Origin: Mariniblastus fucicola
GTDB lineage: Bacteria; Planctomycetota; Planctomycetia; Pirellulales; Pirellulaceae
Length of the DNA stretch: 64,000 bases
Direction of reading: 5' to 3'
Assembly: GCF_008087665.1 (NCBI RefSeq)
Contig: NZ_CP042912.1
Span: 6,200,001-6,264,000, forward strand
Part shown: piece after piece, positions 9,628 to 19,688 of the stretch
Layout of the letters: every line of letters begins with the position of its first letter
Position numbering within the stretch: position 1 is the first letter of the stretch
Notes under the pieces: generated by a model
What the model saw: only the letters and a program-made list of their open reading frames with translations
Database searches by the model: none
Told to the model about the DNA's origin: nothing
Program-made: the position numbers and the translations under genes

Positions 9628-11246
9628 GTACTGATGTTGACTGGTCGTTGCTACCATACCGTGCGAAAGAGTTCTTTGGTCTGCCGAAAGAGTTTGACCG
9701 AAAGACTTTAAAGCGTGCTTACAACAAATTGATCCGGCAATATAAACCGGAAAAGTTTCCTGACGAATTCAAGAAGATTCGAGCCGCCTTTGAGATGCTC
9801 GAAGACGAGCTGCGCTATGGCAAATCATCCATTTCGCCAGTTTCGAGTTTTCAGGAATACGTTTGGCAACCGCCAGAGGAGTCCAAGGCTTCCGCCGCTT
9901 CGGTGCAAACGGCTCCGAGGAAAGCGGCGATCGAGAGACTGAAATCTGAATCTCCTGCAGCGATTTACAGGGACTTCAAATCACAGAGCAACCGTAGCCC
10001 TTATGACTTTTTCGTATTGGCTACGCTTTCCGACATCGTGACGGAAGATCCAACGCTGTATTTCAAATGGTTGTTGACTGGTTTGCAGGAACATCCGAAC
10101 GACCCGGGGTTGGTTTCTCTGATTCAGCATTTCTTCCATCAGGACTTGGACGAAAATTTCCTGAGATCGGCTTTGATGACGACGTCGAAAGTGATCACCA
10201 GCGATCGATTTTATTTCGTAACCGAGAAAGGCTGGCAGCGACTGTTGAGGATCAGCGAATTTGCTCCATTCAAATCAACCTTGGCGCGGTGTGAGTCCAA
10301 CCTGAAAGATCATCGCAACGACAACCAGATTGTGTTTTATGCGGAATTGCTCAAGGCCGCGATTTGGAGAGCAGATCCAGCTTGGGTGCAGGAGAAATTT
10401 GCGTTGCTTGAAGGAAACGCTGGGCGACTCGGACCGCGGTTGGAATACGAGCTGGAGGTCCTCGACCACTTGAGCGCCTATCAAGCCACATCAAGCGAAT
10501 TCACTCGCGGCTGCCCAACTCGGACTGCACTTCACCAAGCGATCGTGGATTACTACTCCCTTGATGAGCAAGAAGGCGATGCGAAGGTCATCGAATGTCA
10601 AAACCAATTGGGAACCGACGCACAGGCCCTGATTCAGACATTCGATGACGACGAAGAATTGGCAGGCTCATCTTTCATGTTGCTCTGGTTCGCAATCAAC
10701 GAAGATGTTTCGCAGCGACACGGATTCAAGACGAACGCCAAATTCCGATCTCGAAAGCATAAACAGGACTACATGAAACGGCTGTACAGTCTGATCGAAG
10801 ACCTGGATGAGACCTGGCATCTTTCAACGCGCCATGTGCTGACCTATTACGCGCTGGTTTGCGGTTCCTATTTGCTGATGATCGTCACACCATTTATTCT
10901 GCTGGCTTCATGGCTGTCGATTGGTGGCGTGATGGCAGCTTGCGTTGTGTTGGCCGTCCTGGGCGTGATCGCGAACAAGGTTTGGATTTTCCCACGAACC
11001 ATAAAGCCTCGGTTTGACCGTCATATCGACAAGACGATTCGCAAGAGCTACCAGGAACACTGGCGAGGCCGATTTGTACAGTTCTTTGAAGCAACAGGTT
11101 CCAACATGAACCAACTGGTTCGCGTCATGGCACACATGATGACGGACGACGACAACTTTCGCGGAGCAACGACATGGCTTCCGGAAATGCTTCACAACGA
11201 CATGGGCCTGTTGATCTATTCGATGTCAGTTCCCTATCGAAGGTAA
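9624..11246 (+). CDS. J-domain-like membrane protein lacking the HPD motif
   Basis: 540 residues from ATG 9624, which overlaps the upstream stop as ATGA. A longer frame upstream exists but lies entirely inside the previous gene. Residues 9-62 look like a J-domain: PYRAKEFFGLP, then KRAYNKLIRQY, then the loop, then FKKIRAAFEMLEDELR. The loop reads KPEKFPDEF where a functional J-domain has HPD. The middle is helical, like a solenoid. Residues about 405-455 contain two membrane segments, followed by about 85 cytoplasmic residues. In family terms it fits the DnaJ-like partners found beside HscC-type Hsp70s. Without the histidine it may bind the Hsp70 but not stimulate its ATPase. Confidence 0.78.
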   Translation: MSTDVDWSLLPYRAKEFFGLPKEFDRKTLKRAYNKLIRQYKPEKFPDEFKKIRAAFEMLEDELRYGKSSISPVSSFQEYVWQPPEESKASAASVQTAPRKAAIERLKSESPAAIYRDFKSQSNRSPYDFFVLATLSDIVTEDPTLYFKWLLTGLQEHPNDPGLVSLIQHFFHQDLDENFLRSALMTTSKVITSDRFYFVTEKGWQRLLRISEFAPFKSTLARCESNLKDHRNDNQIVFYAELLKAAIWRADPAWVQEKFALLEGNAGRLGPRLEYELEVLDHLSAYQATSSEFTRGCPTRTALHQAIVDYYSLDEQEGDAKVIECQNQLGTDAQALIQTFDDDEELAGSSFMLLWFAINEDVSQRHGFKTNAKFRSRKHKQDYMKRLYSLIEDLDETWHLSTRHVLTYYALVCGSYLLMIVTPFILLASWLSIGGVMAACVVLAVLGVIANKVWIFPRTIKPRFDRHIDKTIRKSYQEHWRGRFVQFFEATGSNMNQLVRVMAHMMTDDDNFRGATTWLPEMLHNDMGLLIYSMSVPYRR

Positions 11247-11325
11247 CTTGAAACAACTCAAGATTCTCGGCAAAGCCAGGAAAGCGATCGTGACGAGCTA
11301 CAGAATCAGAGTCGCAGCGACGGCA

Positions 11326-11772
11326 TCAAGTTGAAGCCGCATCGACAACATCGCCCTGGCTTTTTCCTTGCCACCAGGATTCAACTTCGGCTAACAAAGG
11401 ATCAATTGTTCTTTCCTGAATCGAATGTGGAGGATTCCACTCAACCCACTCGTAGCCTTCGTGTTCCGTCGGAACAATCTCGACGTCTTCCAACAACTCT
11501 GCGAGGTAGATAACCAGTTTCTTTTTCTTCTTTGTCTTCTTGTTTTGGACAATGTAGCGTTCCTTGAACTTGAATCCATCTTCGATCTTTAGATGCCGTT
11601 CTTCGATTCCGGTTTCTTCCTGCAGCTCTCGCAACGCACACTGCAGATTGGACTCTCCCTCATCAACGTGTCCCTTGGGAAGGTCCCAGCGTTTGGGATG
11701 CTTCATCAGTAGAATTGAACGTTGTGGTTGCGTCCGATAGATTAAGAAGCCACACGATTTGACTTTTTCCAC
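11326..11772 (-). CDS. Nudix hydrolase
   Basis: 148 residues from a GTG at 11770-11772. AAGGA lies eight bases upstream. The longer frame continues upstream but would overlap the divergent adenosyltransferase gene, so I reject that start. The Nudix box is complete: GHVDEGE, seven residues, then RELQEETGI, fitting Gx5Ex7REUxEExGU. WDLPKGHVDEG and the final VEW near residue 120 resemble diadenosine polyphosphate hydrolases (Ap4A pyrophosphohydrolase type). A Lys run KKTKKKKK sits in the middle. It is likely a cytoplasmic housecleaning pyrophosphohydrolase. The exact substrate cannot be assigned. Confidence 0.85.
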   Translation of the reverse strand: MEKVKSCGFLIYRTQPQRSILLMKHPKRWDLPKGHVDEGESNLQCALRELQEETGIEERHLKIEDGFKFKERYIVQNKKTKKKKKLVIYLAELLEDVEIVPTEHEGYEWVEWNPPHSIQERTIDPLLAEVESWWQGKSQGDVVDAAST

Positions 11773-11801
11773 TGCGGTAATCCTTTTTGCGCCAAAATGC
11801 C

Positions 11802-12395
11802 ATGAAAATTTATACACGTAATGGCGACAAAGGGGAAACCGGACTGCTGGGCGGCGTTCGAGTTCCCAAGTCGAATTTGGTGATCGAAGTTTGCGGAACC
11901 ATCGACGAATGCAACTGTCTGATTGGCTGTTCGATAACGGCATGGAAACATTCAGATCTGGGCTCGCCGGCTGATTCCAATGACGGCACCGATTTGGAAT
12001 CGGTTCTGGCGAAAATTCAAAGTGAACTGTTCGACCTCGGCAGTCGCGTCGCTGCGGCTCTGTCACTGAACCCCCAAACCCAACCTGTTCTAGCGGACGA
12101 ACAGAGCTCGGTTCAACTTGAAAAGTGGATTGACCAGTTTGATGGTCAACTTCCCGCTTTGCAGACCTTCATTTTGCCCGGTGGTTCGCCGGTCGGATCT
12201 CAGTTGCACCTTGCTCGCACCGTTTGTCGTCGCGCCGAACGGAGGCTGGTTTCGCTAATCGAGTCTCAAACCGATCGGGATCTGTCCACTGATCTGGTCT
12301 ACCTGAACCGACTTGGTGACCTGTTGTTTGTGATGGCCCGATACGCCAACCAGATCGGCGGAAGCGTCGAAACACCCTGGACGGCATCCACCTAA
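11802..12395 (+). CDS. PduO-type cob(I)alamin adenosyltransferase
   Basis: 197 residues from ATG 11802. It begins KIYTRNGDKGETGLLGG, the ATP-binding N-terminal signature of PduO-type ATP:cob(I)alamin adenosyltransferases, followed by VCGTIDECNCLIG. The C-terminal half has RTVCRRAERRLV and VYLNRLGDLLFVMAR, which line the corrinoid site of the trimer. It transfers the adenosyl group of ATP to cob(I)alamin to make coenzyme B12. It is divergent from the Nudix gene with only about 30 bases between starts, so the two share a short promoter region. No other cobalamin genes are in the window. Confidence 0.93.
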   Translation: MKIYTRNGDKGETGLLGGVRVPKSNLVIEVCGTIDECNCLIGCSITAWKHSDLGSPADSNDGTDLESVLAKIQSELFDLGSRVAAALSLNPQTQPVLADEQSSVQLEKWIDQFDGQLPALQTFILPGGSPVGSQLHLARTVCRRAERRLVSLIESQTDRDLSTDLVYLNRLGDLLFVMARYANQIGGSVETPWTAST

Positions 12396-12508
12396 GAACG
12401 TATGGTTCCATCACCGTTCGTTTGCCAGACGCTTGTGAGGGTAGATAATTTCTCATCAGCACCGGTCAGCAGGCGATTGGCCCGCGAAAATTCACGAATC
12501 CCCGATGA

Positions 12509-12982
<474 letters not shown>

Positions 12983-13070
12983 CGGACCCCGATCACCATT
13001 GACATACTAACCACGGAATCCTGGAACCGCACGAAAGTCGGACGGAGACCAAACCTTTTATGCGCGGACC

Positions 13071-15764
13071 ATGTCGTCGACCACAGACGGATTTCGAAAA
13101 AGTGTGCTCCAGGCCAAGCAGAATTGGACCGAAGGTCGCGCGAGAATTCATGAGCAACATCAATCTGGCGGGTCAGGTCGGGATATCACCCGACAGATGT
13201 CTGACCTGCTGGATTCGATATTGCTGGAACTCTATGAGGCCATCAAAACGGACCTGTCGCCGAACCTTGAGTCTCGCGTTGCGCTAGTGCTTCTGGGCGG
13301 ATGCGGCCGTCAGGATATCGCTCCGTATTCGGACGTGGACCTGATGGTTCTATATCAGGGACCGATGTCGGATGAACTGCGCGAAGTTTCAAAACGCGTT
13401 TCCCAGGATGTGACCGATGCCGGTTTGCCGCTGGGATACAGTTTGCGGACTCCGCGAGAAGCTTGCAGCATGTCGCTTAAAGATGCTGTGATCTTTTCTT
13501 CAATCACCGAAGCACGCTTTCTCGTCGGAAGTCGACCACTCTACGACAACTTCATCAGTCGATTCCAACGACTGACGAACAAGAACGCGACGAACCTCAC
13601 ACGAGCAATCGTCGAGGCCAGGGAAAAGGAACGGCAGGAGTTTGGCGAAACGGTTTACCTGCTGCGACCGAACATCAAAAAATCACGTGGCGGGCTGAGA
13701 GACATTCATCTGATCCGCTGGCTGGGTTTTGTCCGCTTCGGCGTCACCGACATTCAGGAACTGCTCAAACGAGGCGGTATTTCGACTGCGGACACAAAAC
13801 AGTTGATGGCCTCGCATGAGTTCCTGCTGCGAATCCGCAACGAGATGCATTTCCATGCTGGCAGAGCAAATGATGGGCTGGGCCGCAACGAACAGGTTCG
13901 ACTGGCGGAACTGCTGGGCTACGACGGCGACGATGCGTTGTTGTCCGTCGAGTCATTTATGCGTGACTATTTCCGCAACACCAGCCGAATCACGTACATC
14001 TCCGACCACCTGGTGGCGAAGATGCTCAATCGGAACTCACGCGGTTCTTCGATCGTGCTGAGTCCGCTGCTCACACGGCAAATCGATGAACATTATCGCA
14101 TCACCGGTAGTGAAATCGGCATCACACGCAGCTCGATCAACATTGCCAAACATGATCTGGAGAAAGTTCTGCGTCTGATGCAACTGGCCTGTTTGCATGA
14201 CAAAAAACTACATCACGACACGTGGCTGGCCATTCGCCACGCGATGTTAAAGTTCCCCGACATCAAATTCACTCGCGAAGCCGCCCGTATGTTCATGGCG
14301 CTGCTGTCAAACACCCAGCGGCTTGGCGGTCTGCTGCGGCGGCTGCATGAAACGCAAGTTTTGCATCGCATCATTCCCGGGTTCAAGCACGTTCGTGGGC
14401 TGTTGCAGTTCAACGAATATCACATGTACACCGTCGATGAGCATTCGCTGCGAGCGGTTGAGAATGCGATCGCGTTTGAGCACGACAACTCTGTGCTCGG
14501 CCGGACCTACCGCAACATCAAGGAAAAGAACCTGCTGCATCTGGCGCTGTTGCTGCATGACCTTGGGAAGGGATTTCCTGAAGACCACAGCATCGTCGGC
14601 GAACGCATCGCAGAAGAAGTCGGCGTTCGGCTTGATTTGCCAGACGATGACATCGAGACCATCAAGTTCCTCGTCCGGCACCACTTGCTGATGTCTCACA
14701 TCGCAATGCACCGAAACATCAACGACATGGAACTGGTTGCAGAATTTGCGTCCAAGCTCGGATCCGTGAACATGCTCAACATGCTGTTCATCCTCACTTG
14801 CGCCGACATCTCCGCCGTTGGACCAGGGGTGCTCAATCCGTGGAAGATGCAGCTATTGACCGAGCTTTTCAATCGTTGCACCCTCATTCTGGCCGGCGAT
14901 GGACACGACGATGGTGTCCCAAAGCAAGACCGTCAGCGGGAAGAAATTTGCACCGCGGTCGCCTCCCACGCTGACGACGATCAGGCAAAACAATGGCTAC
15001 TGGAGACCACCGGCAATCTGCCACGGAACTATTTGCTATCTCACAGTCCCAAGGAGATCGCCGCTCGTTTCCTCCCGATTCGCGACTTGAAAGAAGGCGA
15101 ACCTGAGTGCTGGGTCGAGTACGAGGAAGGCCCGTCGGTTTACCGAATTTGCATTGCGAACGTCGACCATCGACGCTCTGGTAGCTTCTACCGAATCACC
15201 GGGTTGCTACCAAGCTTGGGACTCAAGATCCGTTCCGCAGACATCAAGCCGCTGTCGGGACCGATCATGTTTTTCGCGATCCAGTTCCAGGATTCAGAGC
15301 ACCGCGAGGGGCAACTTCCGCAATGGCGAATCGACGAAATCTGTCAGAAAGCGAGAGACACGGTATCTGGAAAGGCAACTGGCCCGCCGAAGTTCCGCAA
15401 GAAATGGGGCGAGGAGGAAACGCTCGCGTTGCAGCTTTCCCGGCCTCCGATCAGTGTGAAAACAAATAACCGCGCGGCCAAACATGCCACGATCATCGAC
15501 GTGTTTGCCTACGACAAACCGGGACTGCTCTACCAAATTTCAAAGAAGATCTATCGGCTGGGCCTCGACGTCACGTACGCCAGAATTTCAACTTACGCCC
15601 ATCAGATTATCGACGTGTTTTACGTCACCGATGAAGACGGGAACAAAATTCGCAACCAGAATCAGCTGCAGATTATCCGCAACGAAATCGTTCGCGCTGT
15701 TACTGATTTTCTGGAACCGGAGCAATCAGATACCGACAGCCCTGCAAGCGAGAATCAGTCATGA
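13071..15764 (+). CDS. glnD: [Protein-PII] uridylyltransferase / uridylyl-removing enzyme
   Basis: 897 residues. The N-terminal nucleotidyltransferase domain has LGGCGRQDIAPYSDVDL (76-91) with the metal pair Asp88/Asp90. The central helical part includes KKSRGGLRDIH. The HD domain has LLLHDLGKG with His496/Asp497 and further His in VRHHLLMSHIAMHR. Two ACT domains follow at about 686-740 and 803-880 (second: VFAYDKPGLLYQIS). The order NT-HD-ACT-ACT is that of GlnD, which adds UMP to P-II when glutamine is low and removes it when glutamine is high. It lies directly after glnB and overlaps the next gene by ATGA. All catalytic motifs look intact, so both activities are expected. Confidence 0.96.
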   Translation: MSSTTDGFRKSVLQAKQNWTEGRARIHEQHQSGGSGRDITRQMSDLLDSILLELYEAIKTDLSPNLESRVALVLLGGCGRQDIAPYSDVDLMVLYQGPMSDELREVSKRVSQDVTDAGLPLGYSLRTPREACSMSLKDAVIFSSITEARFLVGSRPLYDNFISRFQRLTNKNATNLTRAIVEAREKERQEFGETVYLLRPNIKKSRGGLRDIHLIRWLGFVRFGVTDIQELLKRGGISTADTKQLMASHEFLLRIRNEMHFHAGRANDGLGRNEQVRLAELLGYDGDDALLSVESFMRDYFRNTSRITYISDHLVAKMLNRNSRGSSIVLSPLLTRQIDEHYRITGSEIGITRSSINIAKHDLEKVLRLMQLACLHDKKLHHDTWLAIRHAMLKFPDIKFTREAARMFMALLSNTQRLGGLLRRLHETQVLHRIIPGFKHVRGLLQFNEYHMYTVDEHSLRAVENAIAFEHDNSVLGRTYRNIKEKNLLHLALLLHDLGKGFPEDHSIVGERIAEEVGVRLDLPDDDIETIKFLVRHHLLMSHIAMHRNINDMELVAEFASKLGSVNMLNMLFILTCADISAVGPGVLNPWKMQLLTELFNRCTLILAGDGHDDGVPKQDRQREEICTAVASHADDDQAKQWLLETTGNLPRNYLLSHSPKEIAARFLPIRDLKEGEPECWVEYEEGPSVYRICIANVDHRRSGSFYRITGLLPSLGLKIRSADIKPLSGPIMFFAIQFQDSEHREGQLPQWRIDEICQKARDTVSGKATGPPKFRKKWGEEETLALQLSRPPISVKTNNRAAKHATIIDVFAYDKPGLLYQISKKIYRLGLDVTYARISTYAHQIIDVFYVTDEDGNKIRNQNQLQIIRNEIVRAVTDFLEPEQSDTDSPASENQS

Positions 15765-17071
15765 GTTCCGGAGTTGAGAATCGACTGACACGCGGGATCG
15801 TGATCGTTGCGATCGCTTCCATTGCGATGGCTCCCATGTGCTTTTACGGTTGTGGCCCGGAATGGGCCAGATGGGATGCGACTCAGGCGAACATGTATTT
15901 CCGGCAGGGCGAAACAGAAGACGCACTCTATCAGCTTCGCGATGCTATTGGCAAAAGCCCGCGCGACCCGGTGCTGAAACTTACTCTTGCGGAACGTCTG
16001 ATCGACATCGAACAACCGTCCGAAGCCCTTGAGCTTGTCGATGAAGTGTTGCGAGTCTATCCCGACAACTTCAGAGCGGCTCAACTGAGAACGCTGTCTC
16101 TGCAGCACCTTGGCGACTTTACGGCCGCACTCGAAACTCAACTAAATTTCGACAAAAGCCTTGGTTCTTTACGACGATCGGCTCCGCGTCGAAACGAACT
16201 AGCTTACCATCGCGCACTGGCAAAAACCGATTTACCATTGGCGAAAGAAGACATCGAAGTCGCCGTCGAATCGGCAAACCGATCTATAAGCTGGGAGGGA
16301 GACGATCAATTGGACCTTGGCATCAAGGCGACCGTCGTCGCGGCGCTTGTTGCCCGCTGCTGTGACGCGAACAATGAGGCCATCGTCACGATCACTGATC
16401 AACTGGATCTGCTACGTGAACAAATTCGCGACGCCAGTGAGGATTTGACGTCTCATGTCTATTCGCTGACGCAAACCTCGTTCCCTATCCGACAAAACTC
16501 CGGGATTCTGCGACGCCAAAAACGATTGAATGCATTTGAGGAACGGGCAGCGGTGCTGCTTAGCTGTCGCGCGCTGCTGTATCAGGATCTCAAGGAATCG
16601 GCTCACTGCATGGCAGATCGCGTTGAAGTTGATCGCCTTGGTTTTGACAGTGCGAAGATCGCGGCGGACTTCCCGGATGAGAAAACGGCGGTTTTGTTTC
16701 TTGACTACGCCAGTGCTTTTCTCGACACCCGTGGTTACTTGTGCAGCTTGCTGCCATGGCAAAAAGACATCGATCCCCTGAGTTCAAAGAAGAGCAACTT
16801 TGTCTCCAGCTATTCAGATGCGTTGCGTGATTTGAACGTCGCGATTCTCTGTAGCAAAGTGAACAGGCAGTCTTTCGACAGTTCGCTCCGAAATTCGCTG
16901 GAACTGCATCGGAACAAGGCTCGTGAACTGAAACGTCTGACTCGGCAATCTGCGGTTCTGCTCTACCATCGCCAAACGCTGCATCAACGAGCCGGTGAAA
17001 TCGAATGGGCAAAACGGGACAAGCAGCTAATTCTCGACCTCGGACACAAACCGGGGCCCGGCCTGTTTTAG
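15761..17071 (+). CDS. TPR-like protein coupled to glnD
   Basis: 436 residues. The ATG overlaps the glnD stop (ATGA). Residues 12-31 form a hydrophobic signal-anchor with FYGC, a poor match to a lipobox, so it may be a membrane-anchored or lipoprotein-like periplasmic protein. Residues about 36-130 show tetratricopeptide-like helix pairs: ANMYFRQGETEDALYQLRDAI, PVLKLTLAERLIDIE and ALELVDEVLRVYPDN (shown in parts). The rest is helical with no family I recognise. Coupling to glnD may mean only shared transcription. A direct role in nitrogen control is not shown by sequence. Confidence 0.78.
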   Translation: MSSGVENRLTRGIVIVAIASIAMAPMCFYGCGPEWARWDATQANMYFRQGETEDALYQLRDAIGKSPRDPVLKLTLAERLIDIEQPSEALELVDEVLRVYPDNFRAAQLRTLSLQHLGDFTAALETQLNFDKSLGSLRRSAPRRNELAYHRALAKTDLPLAKEDIEVAVESANRSISWEGDDQLDLGIKATVVAALVARCCDANNEAIVTITDQLDLLREQIRDASEDLTSHVYSLTQTSFPIRQNSGILRRQKRLNAFEERAAVLLSCRALLYQDLKESAHCMADRVEVDRLGFDSAKIAADFPDEKTAVLFLDYASAFLDTRGYLCSLLPWQKDIDPLSSKKSNFVSSYSDALRDLNVAILCSKVNRQSFDSSLRNSLELHRNKARELKRLTRQSAVLLYHRQTLHQRAGEIEWAKRDKQLILDLGHKPGPGLF

Positions 17072-17269
17072 CCTGCATTTGTCGGCCGCCGTTCCCGGCA
17101 GGGAGTCATGATTCGGGCGAATTGACAGGATAATCATCCGATTCGGTACGACCGTACCCAAGGTGTCCTCGATGTGCGATTGTTGGACGCATTCCTTCTG
17201 CGGTCCTCAAAAATATCCTAACCTTCATAGAGGGATCAGTTTCTTACATCGATTTTCCAGGTACGTTCA

Positions 17270-17443
17270 ATGACTCCTATGTCACGATTTATCAATGGCC
17301 TCTCGGATCTGATAACAGACACCGCGGGAGCTACTTTCGACATGTTCGAGCGGATGGATACCGTTCAGCTTGCGACATTGTCGATCTGTGTTTTGGTCGT
17401 TGCCGGCATGTGCCTTCGGGGCAATCCGGTACGCGGAGCCTAA
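17270..17443 (+). CDS. Small membrane protein, 57 residues
   Basis: A short frame below usual size limits: ATG 17270 to TAA 17441-17443. It reads MTPMSRFING, then a polar helix with TDTAGATFDMFERMD, then one hydrophobic segment at about residues 33-48 (QLATLSICVLVVAGMCL) and a short basic end RGNPVRGA. It stands alone between the TPR gene and a strong terminator, which closes its transcript. That arrangement and the well-formed membrane segment support a real gene. There is no close Shine-Dalgarno sequence apart from CAGGTAC just upstream. Function is unknown. Confidence 0.6.
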   Translation: MTPMSRFINGLSDLITDTAGATFDMFERMDTVQLATLSICVLVVAGMCLRGNPVRGA

Positions 17444-17474
17444 ACAATTGCAGAAGCGTAGTGTGTAAACAAAG

Positions 17475-17510
17475 AAAGCTCGCTGGCCATTCGGGTCAGC
17501 GAGCTTTTTC
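17475..17510. terminator. Bidirectional rho-independent terminator
   Basis: AAGCTCGCTGGCC pairs with GGGTCAGCGAGCTT around ATTC, followed by TTTTT on the plus strand. The complementary strand has TTTCTTTG after the stem. It separates the small plus-strand gene from convergent mscL and probably serves both. Confidence 0.88.
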
Positions 17511-17532
17511 TATTTCATACCGTGTGTTTGGC

Positions 17533-17943
17533 TTATCGTTTTGCCAATGAGTCACGGATCTCGGTGAGCAAGACAACTTCGTCAGATGGCGGTGTTTCTT
17601 CTTCGGCTTTTTTCATCCACCTACTGGCAACCTTCAACGCAATAAAGATGACGAAAGCAAGAATCGAAAAGTTGATGACTTCCTGAATAAACGAGCCAAC
17701 TCCGATTTCTGCCTGAACCATCTTGGTAACGCCGTCGACTTCTTTCTCAATTTCGGTGCCGATCGGAATCGTCCAACCGGACATGTCACCGACTTTGACG
17801 ATGCTGGCAACTAACGGCATGATGATGTGGTCAATGAAAGACTTAACCATTGCTGCAACTGCGGTGCCCATGACCAGACCGACGGCCATGTCAATCAGAT
17901 TGCCTTTGAATGCGAACTCTTTGAAGTCAGAAATAAAGCTCAT
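17533..17943 (-). CDS. mscL: Large-conductance mechanosensitive channel
   Basis: 136 residues, normal family length. The N-terminal helix FISDFKEFAFKGNLIDMAVG leads into TM1 (about 16-45, with GLVMGTAVAAMV lining the pore). A periplasmic loop at about 50-80 follows, then TM2 (about 82-107) and a charged cytoplasmic helix VVLLTEIRDSLAKR. The pentameric channel opens under membrane tension and releases solutes during hypo-osmotic shock. The start ATG is preceded by AGGAGAAAAA. It is a single gene. Identification is secure. Confidence 0.97.
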   Translation of the reverse strand: MSFISDFKEFAFKGNLIDMAVGLVMGTAVAAMVKSFIDHIIMPLVASIVKVGDMSGWTIPIGTEIEKEVDGVTKMVQAEIGVGSFIQEVINFSILAFVIFIALKVASRWMKKAEEETPPSDEVVLLTEIRDSLAKR

Positions 17944-18152
17944 TTTTTCTCCTGAATGGAAGGTGGTAATTTGGAAGGAGCGGGATTATAGGCACGCGAT
18001 GTTCAACAATCCACTAAATGTCTTTCGCTTCCTACATAAGCGCGCATTGCCAGCGTGGCAACGATGATCGGCGTCAAATCAGGATGATTGGGCAAGCGTT
18101 TACATCGCCCACTCTGCTAGACACTTTGCGCGCTGCCTTGGCGAACGCTTCG

Positions 18153-19604
18153 CTATGCATTTTCAATCAGCCGAACCAGCGAGCGGACCATGCAACCGCT
18201 CGCGCCGCCGTCGATCCATTTCTTCGGTTTTTCCGCAAAGCTTGGACCGGCGATATCGAGATGCACCCAGGGCACATCCTGCACGAACTCCTCAAGGAAC
18301 TTGCCCGCAGTGATCGCTCCTCCCCAACGGTTGCCACCCGTGTTCTTGATGTCTGCGATCGGGCTTTTGATTTGCTCCGCGAATTCTTCAAACATTGGCA
18401 GTGGCCAAACGGCTTCACCGCATTCGTTTGCGGCGGACGCGACCTGATCCGACCAGTCGTCATCGTTCGTCATCAGCCCGACAGTATCGAGCCCCAGCGC
18501 GACCACGCAAGCACCGGTCAGTGTCGCCAGATCCACGATCCGGTCTACGCCGTTTTCGATGGCAACGTCCAGCGTATCAGCCAGAACCAGCCGGCCTTCT
18601 GCGTCGGTGTTGTGGACTTCGATGGTCTTTCCGCTGCGAGCGGTCAGCACGTCACCAAGTCGAAAGCTGTCTCCGGCGATCATGTTTTCAGCCAGCCCGA
18701 CAAAGCCAAAGACGTTTTGCTTGACGCCCAACTCAGCAATCGCCTTCATCGCGCCAACAACCGTCGCGGCTCCTGCCATGTCGCACTTCATATCCAACAT
18801 GCTGGCCGACGGTTTGAGCGAAAGCCCGCCCGAATCGAACGTTACGCCTTTTCCGACCAACCCGATCGGAGCATCACCTTCGGCGCCGCCGTTGTATCGC
18901 ATGATCACCAAACGTGACTGTCGCGTTGAAGCGCGGCCAACGGCAAGCAGTGCTCCGCATCGCTCGCGCTCGAGCCGCTCTTCGTCCCAGACCTCGACCT
19001 CGAAGCCCGATTCGGCTCCTGTTTTTACGATCTGATCAGCAAACGATTCCGGATACAAATCGCTCGCTGGCAAGTTCACCAAATGCCGGGTGAGTTTGAC
19101 GCTCTCGCCAAGCACCCTGCCCTGGTCGATGGCTTCGCTGGAAACGGATTCCGATTTTGAGATCGAGACGGACTCGATCGGGAACAATTTCTTCTTTTCG
19201 AGGAACAGATCCTGGCCAACGCAACCGTTGAGCAATCCGCTGACAAATTCGTCCACTTTGGGAACGTCCACGAACGTCGCGATATGCTCGCGAGCTTTCC
19301 CAGCCAGCGATTTTGCGATCACGCCACCGATTCGTGTGGAAAACGCTGCGTCAGATTGTCCCTGTTGCCCAAGCCCGACCACCAGAGCTACCGGTGCCTT
19401 GATTCCTGACGGCGCCAGCATCATCGTCGCCTGGTAGCGGTCCGCAGAGACTTCCTCAAGTTCGATCATCCGCGAAAGCCCACCGCCGATCGCGTCGTCC
19501 AGTTGCTTCGCCGGTCCTTCCAGCGGTTCATCTTTCCAGATACCAACGACGACAGCATCGGCTTCCACTTCAACGACCGACGAATCTGTAAACTCAATTT
19601 TCAT
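18153..19604 (-). CDS. pepA: Leucyl aminopeptidase (M17 family)
   Basis: 483 residues. The C-terminal catalytic domain carries the family signature NTDAEGRL at 332-339. The Zn/Mn-binding Lys and Asp lie in VGKGVTFDSGGLSLKPS and MKCDMAGAA. The N-terminal domain is the alpha/beta DNA-binding-like or regulatory domain common to PepA. The enzyme forms a cytoplasmic hexamer that removes N-terminal residues from peptides. It is divergent from the UbiD-family gene, with 84 bases between the two starts. All metal-binding residues I can place are present. Confidence 0.95.
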   Translation of the reverse strand: MKIEFTDSSVVEVEADAVVVGIWKDEPLEGPAKQLDDAIGGGLSRMIELEEVSADRYQATMMLAPSGIKAPVALVVGLGQQGQSDAAFSTRIGGVIAKSLAGKAREHIATFVDVPKVDEFVSGLLNGCVGQDLFLEKKKLFPIESVSISKSESVSSEAIDQGRVLGESVKLTRHLVNLPASDLYPESFADQIVKTGAESGFEVEVWDEERLERERCGALLAVGRASTRQSRLVIMRYNGGAEGDAPIGLVGKGVTFDSGGLSLKPSASMLDMKCDMAGAATVVGAMKAIAELGVKQNVFGFVGLAENMIAGDSFRLGDVLTARSGKTIEVHNTDAEGRLVLADTLDVAIENGVDRIVDLATLTGACVVALGLDTVGLMTNDDDWSDQVASAANECGEAVWPLPMFEEFAEQIKSPIADIKNTGGNRWGGAITAGKFLEEFVQDVPWVHLDIAGPSFAEKPKKWIDGGASGCMVRSLVRLIENA

Positions 19605-19688
19605 GTCTTGCCTTGTTTCACAGTGACTTTTGAATCACAAATGTAACAGGATTCTGCACACTGAACACTTCTCTGCGAACACTTCATC

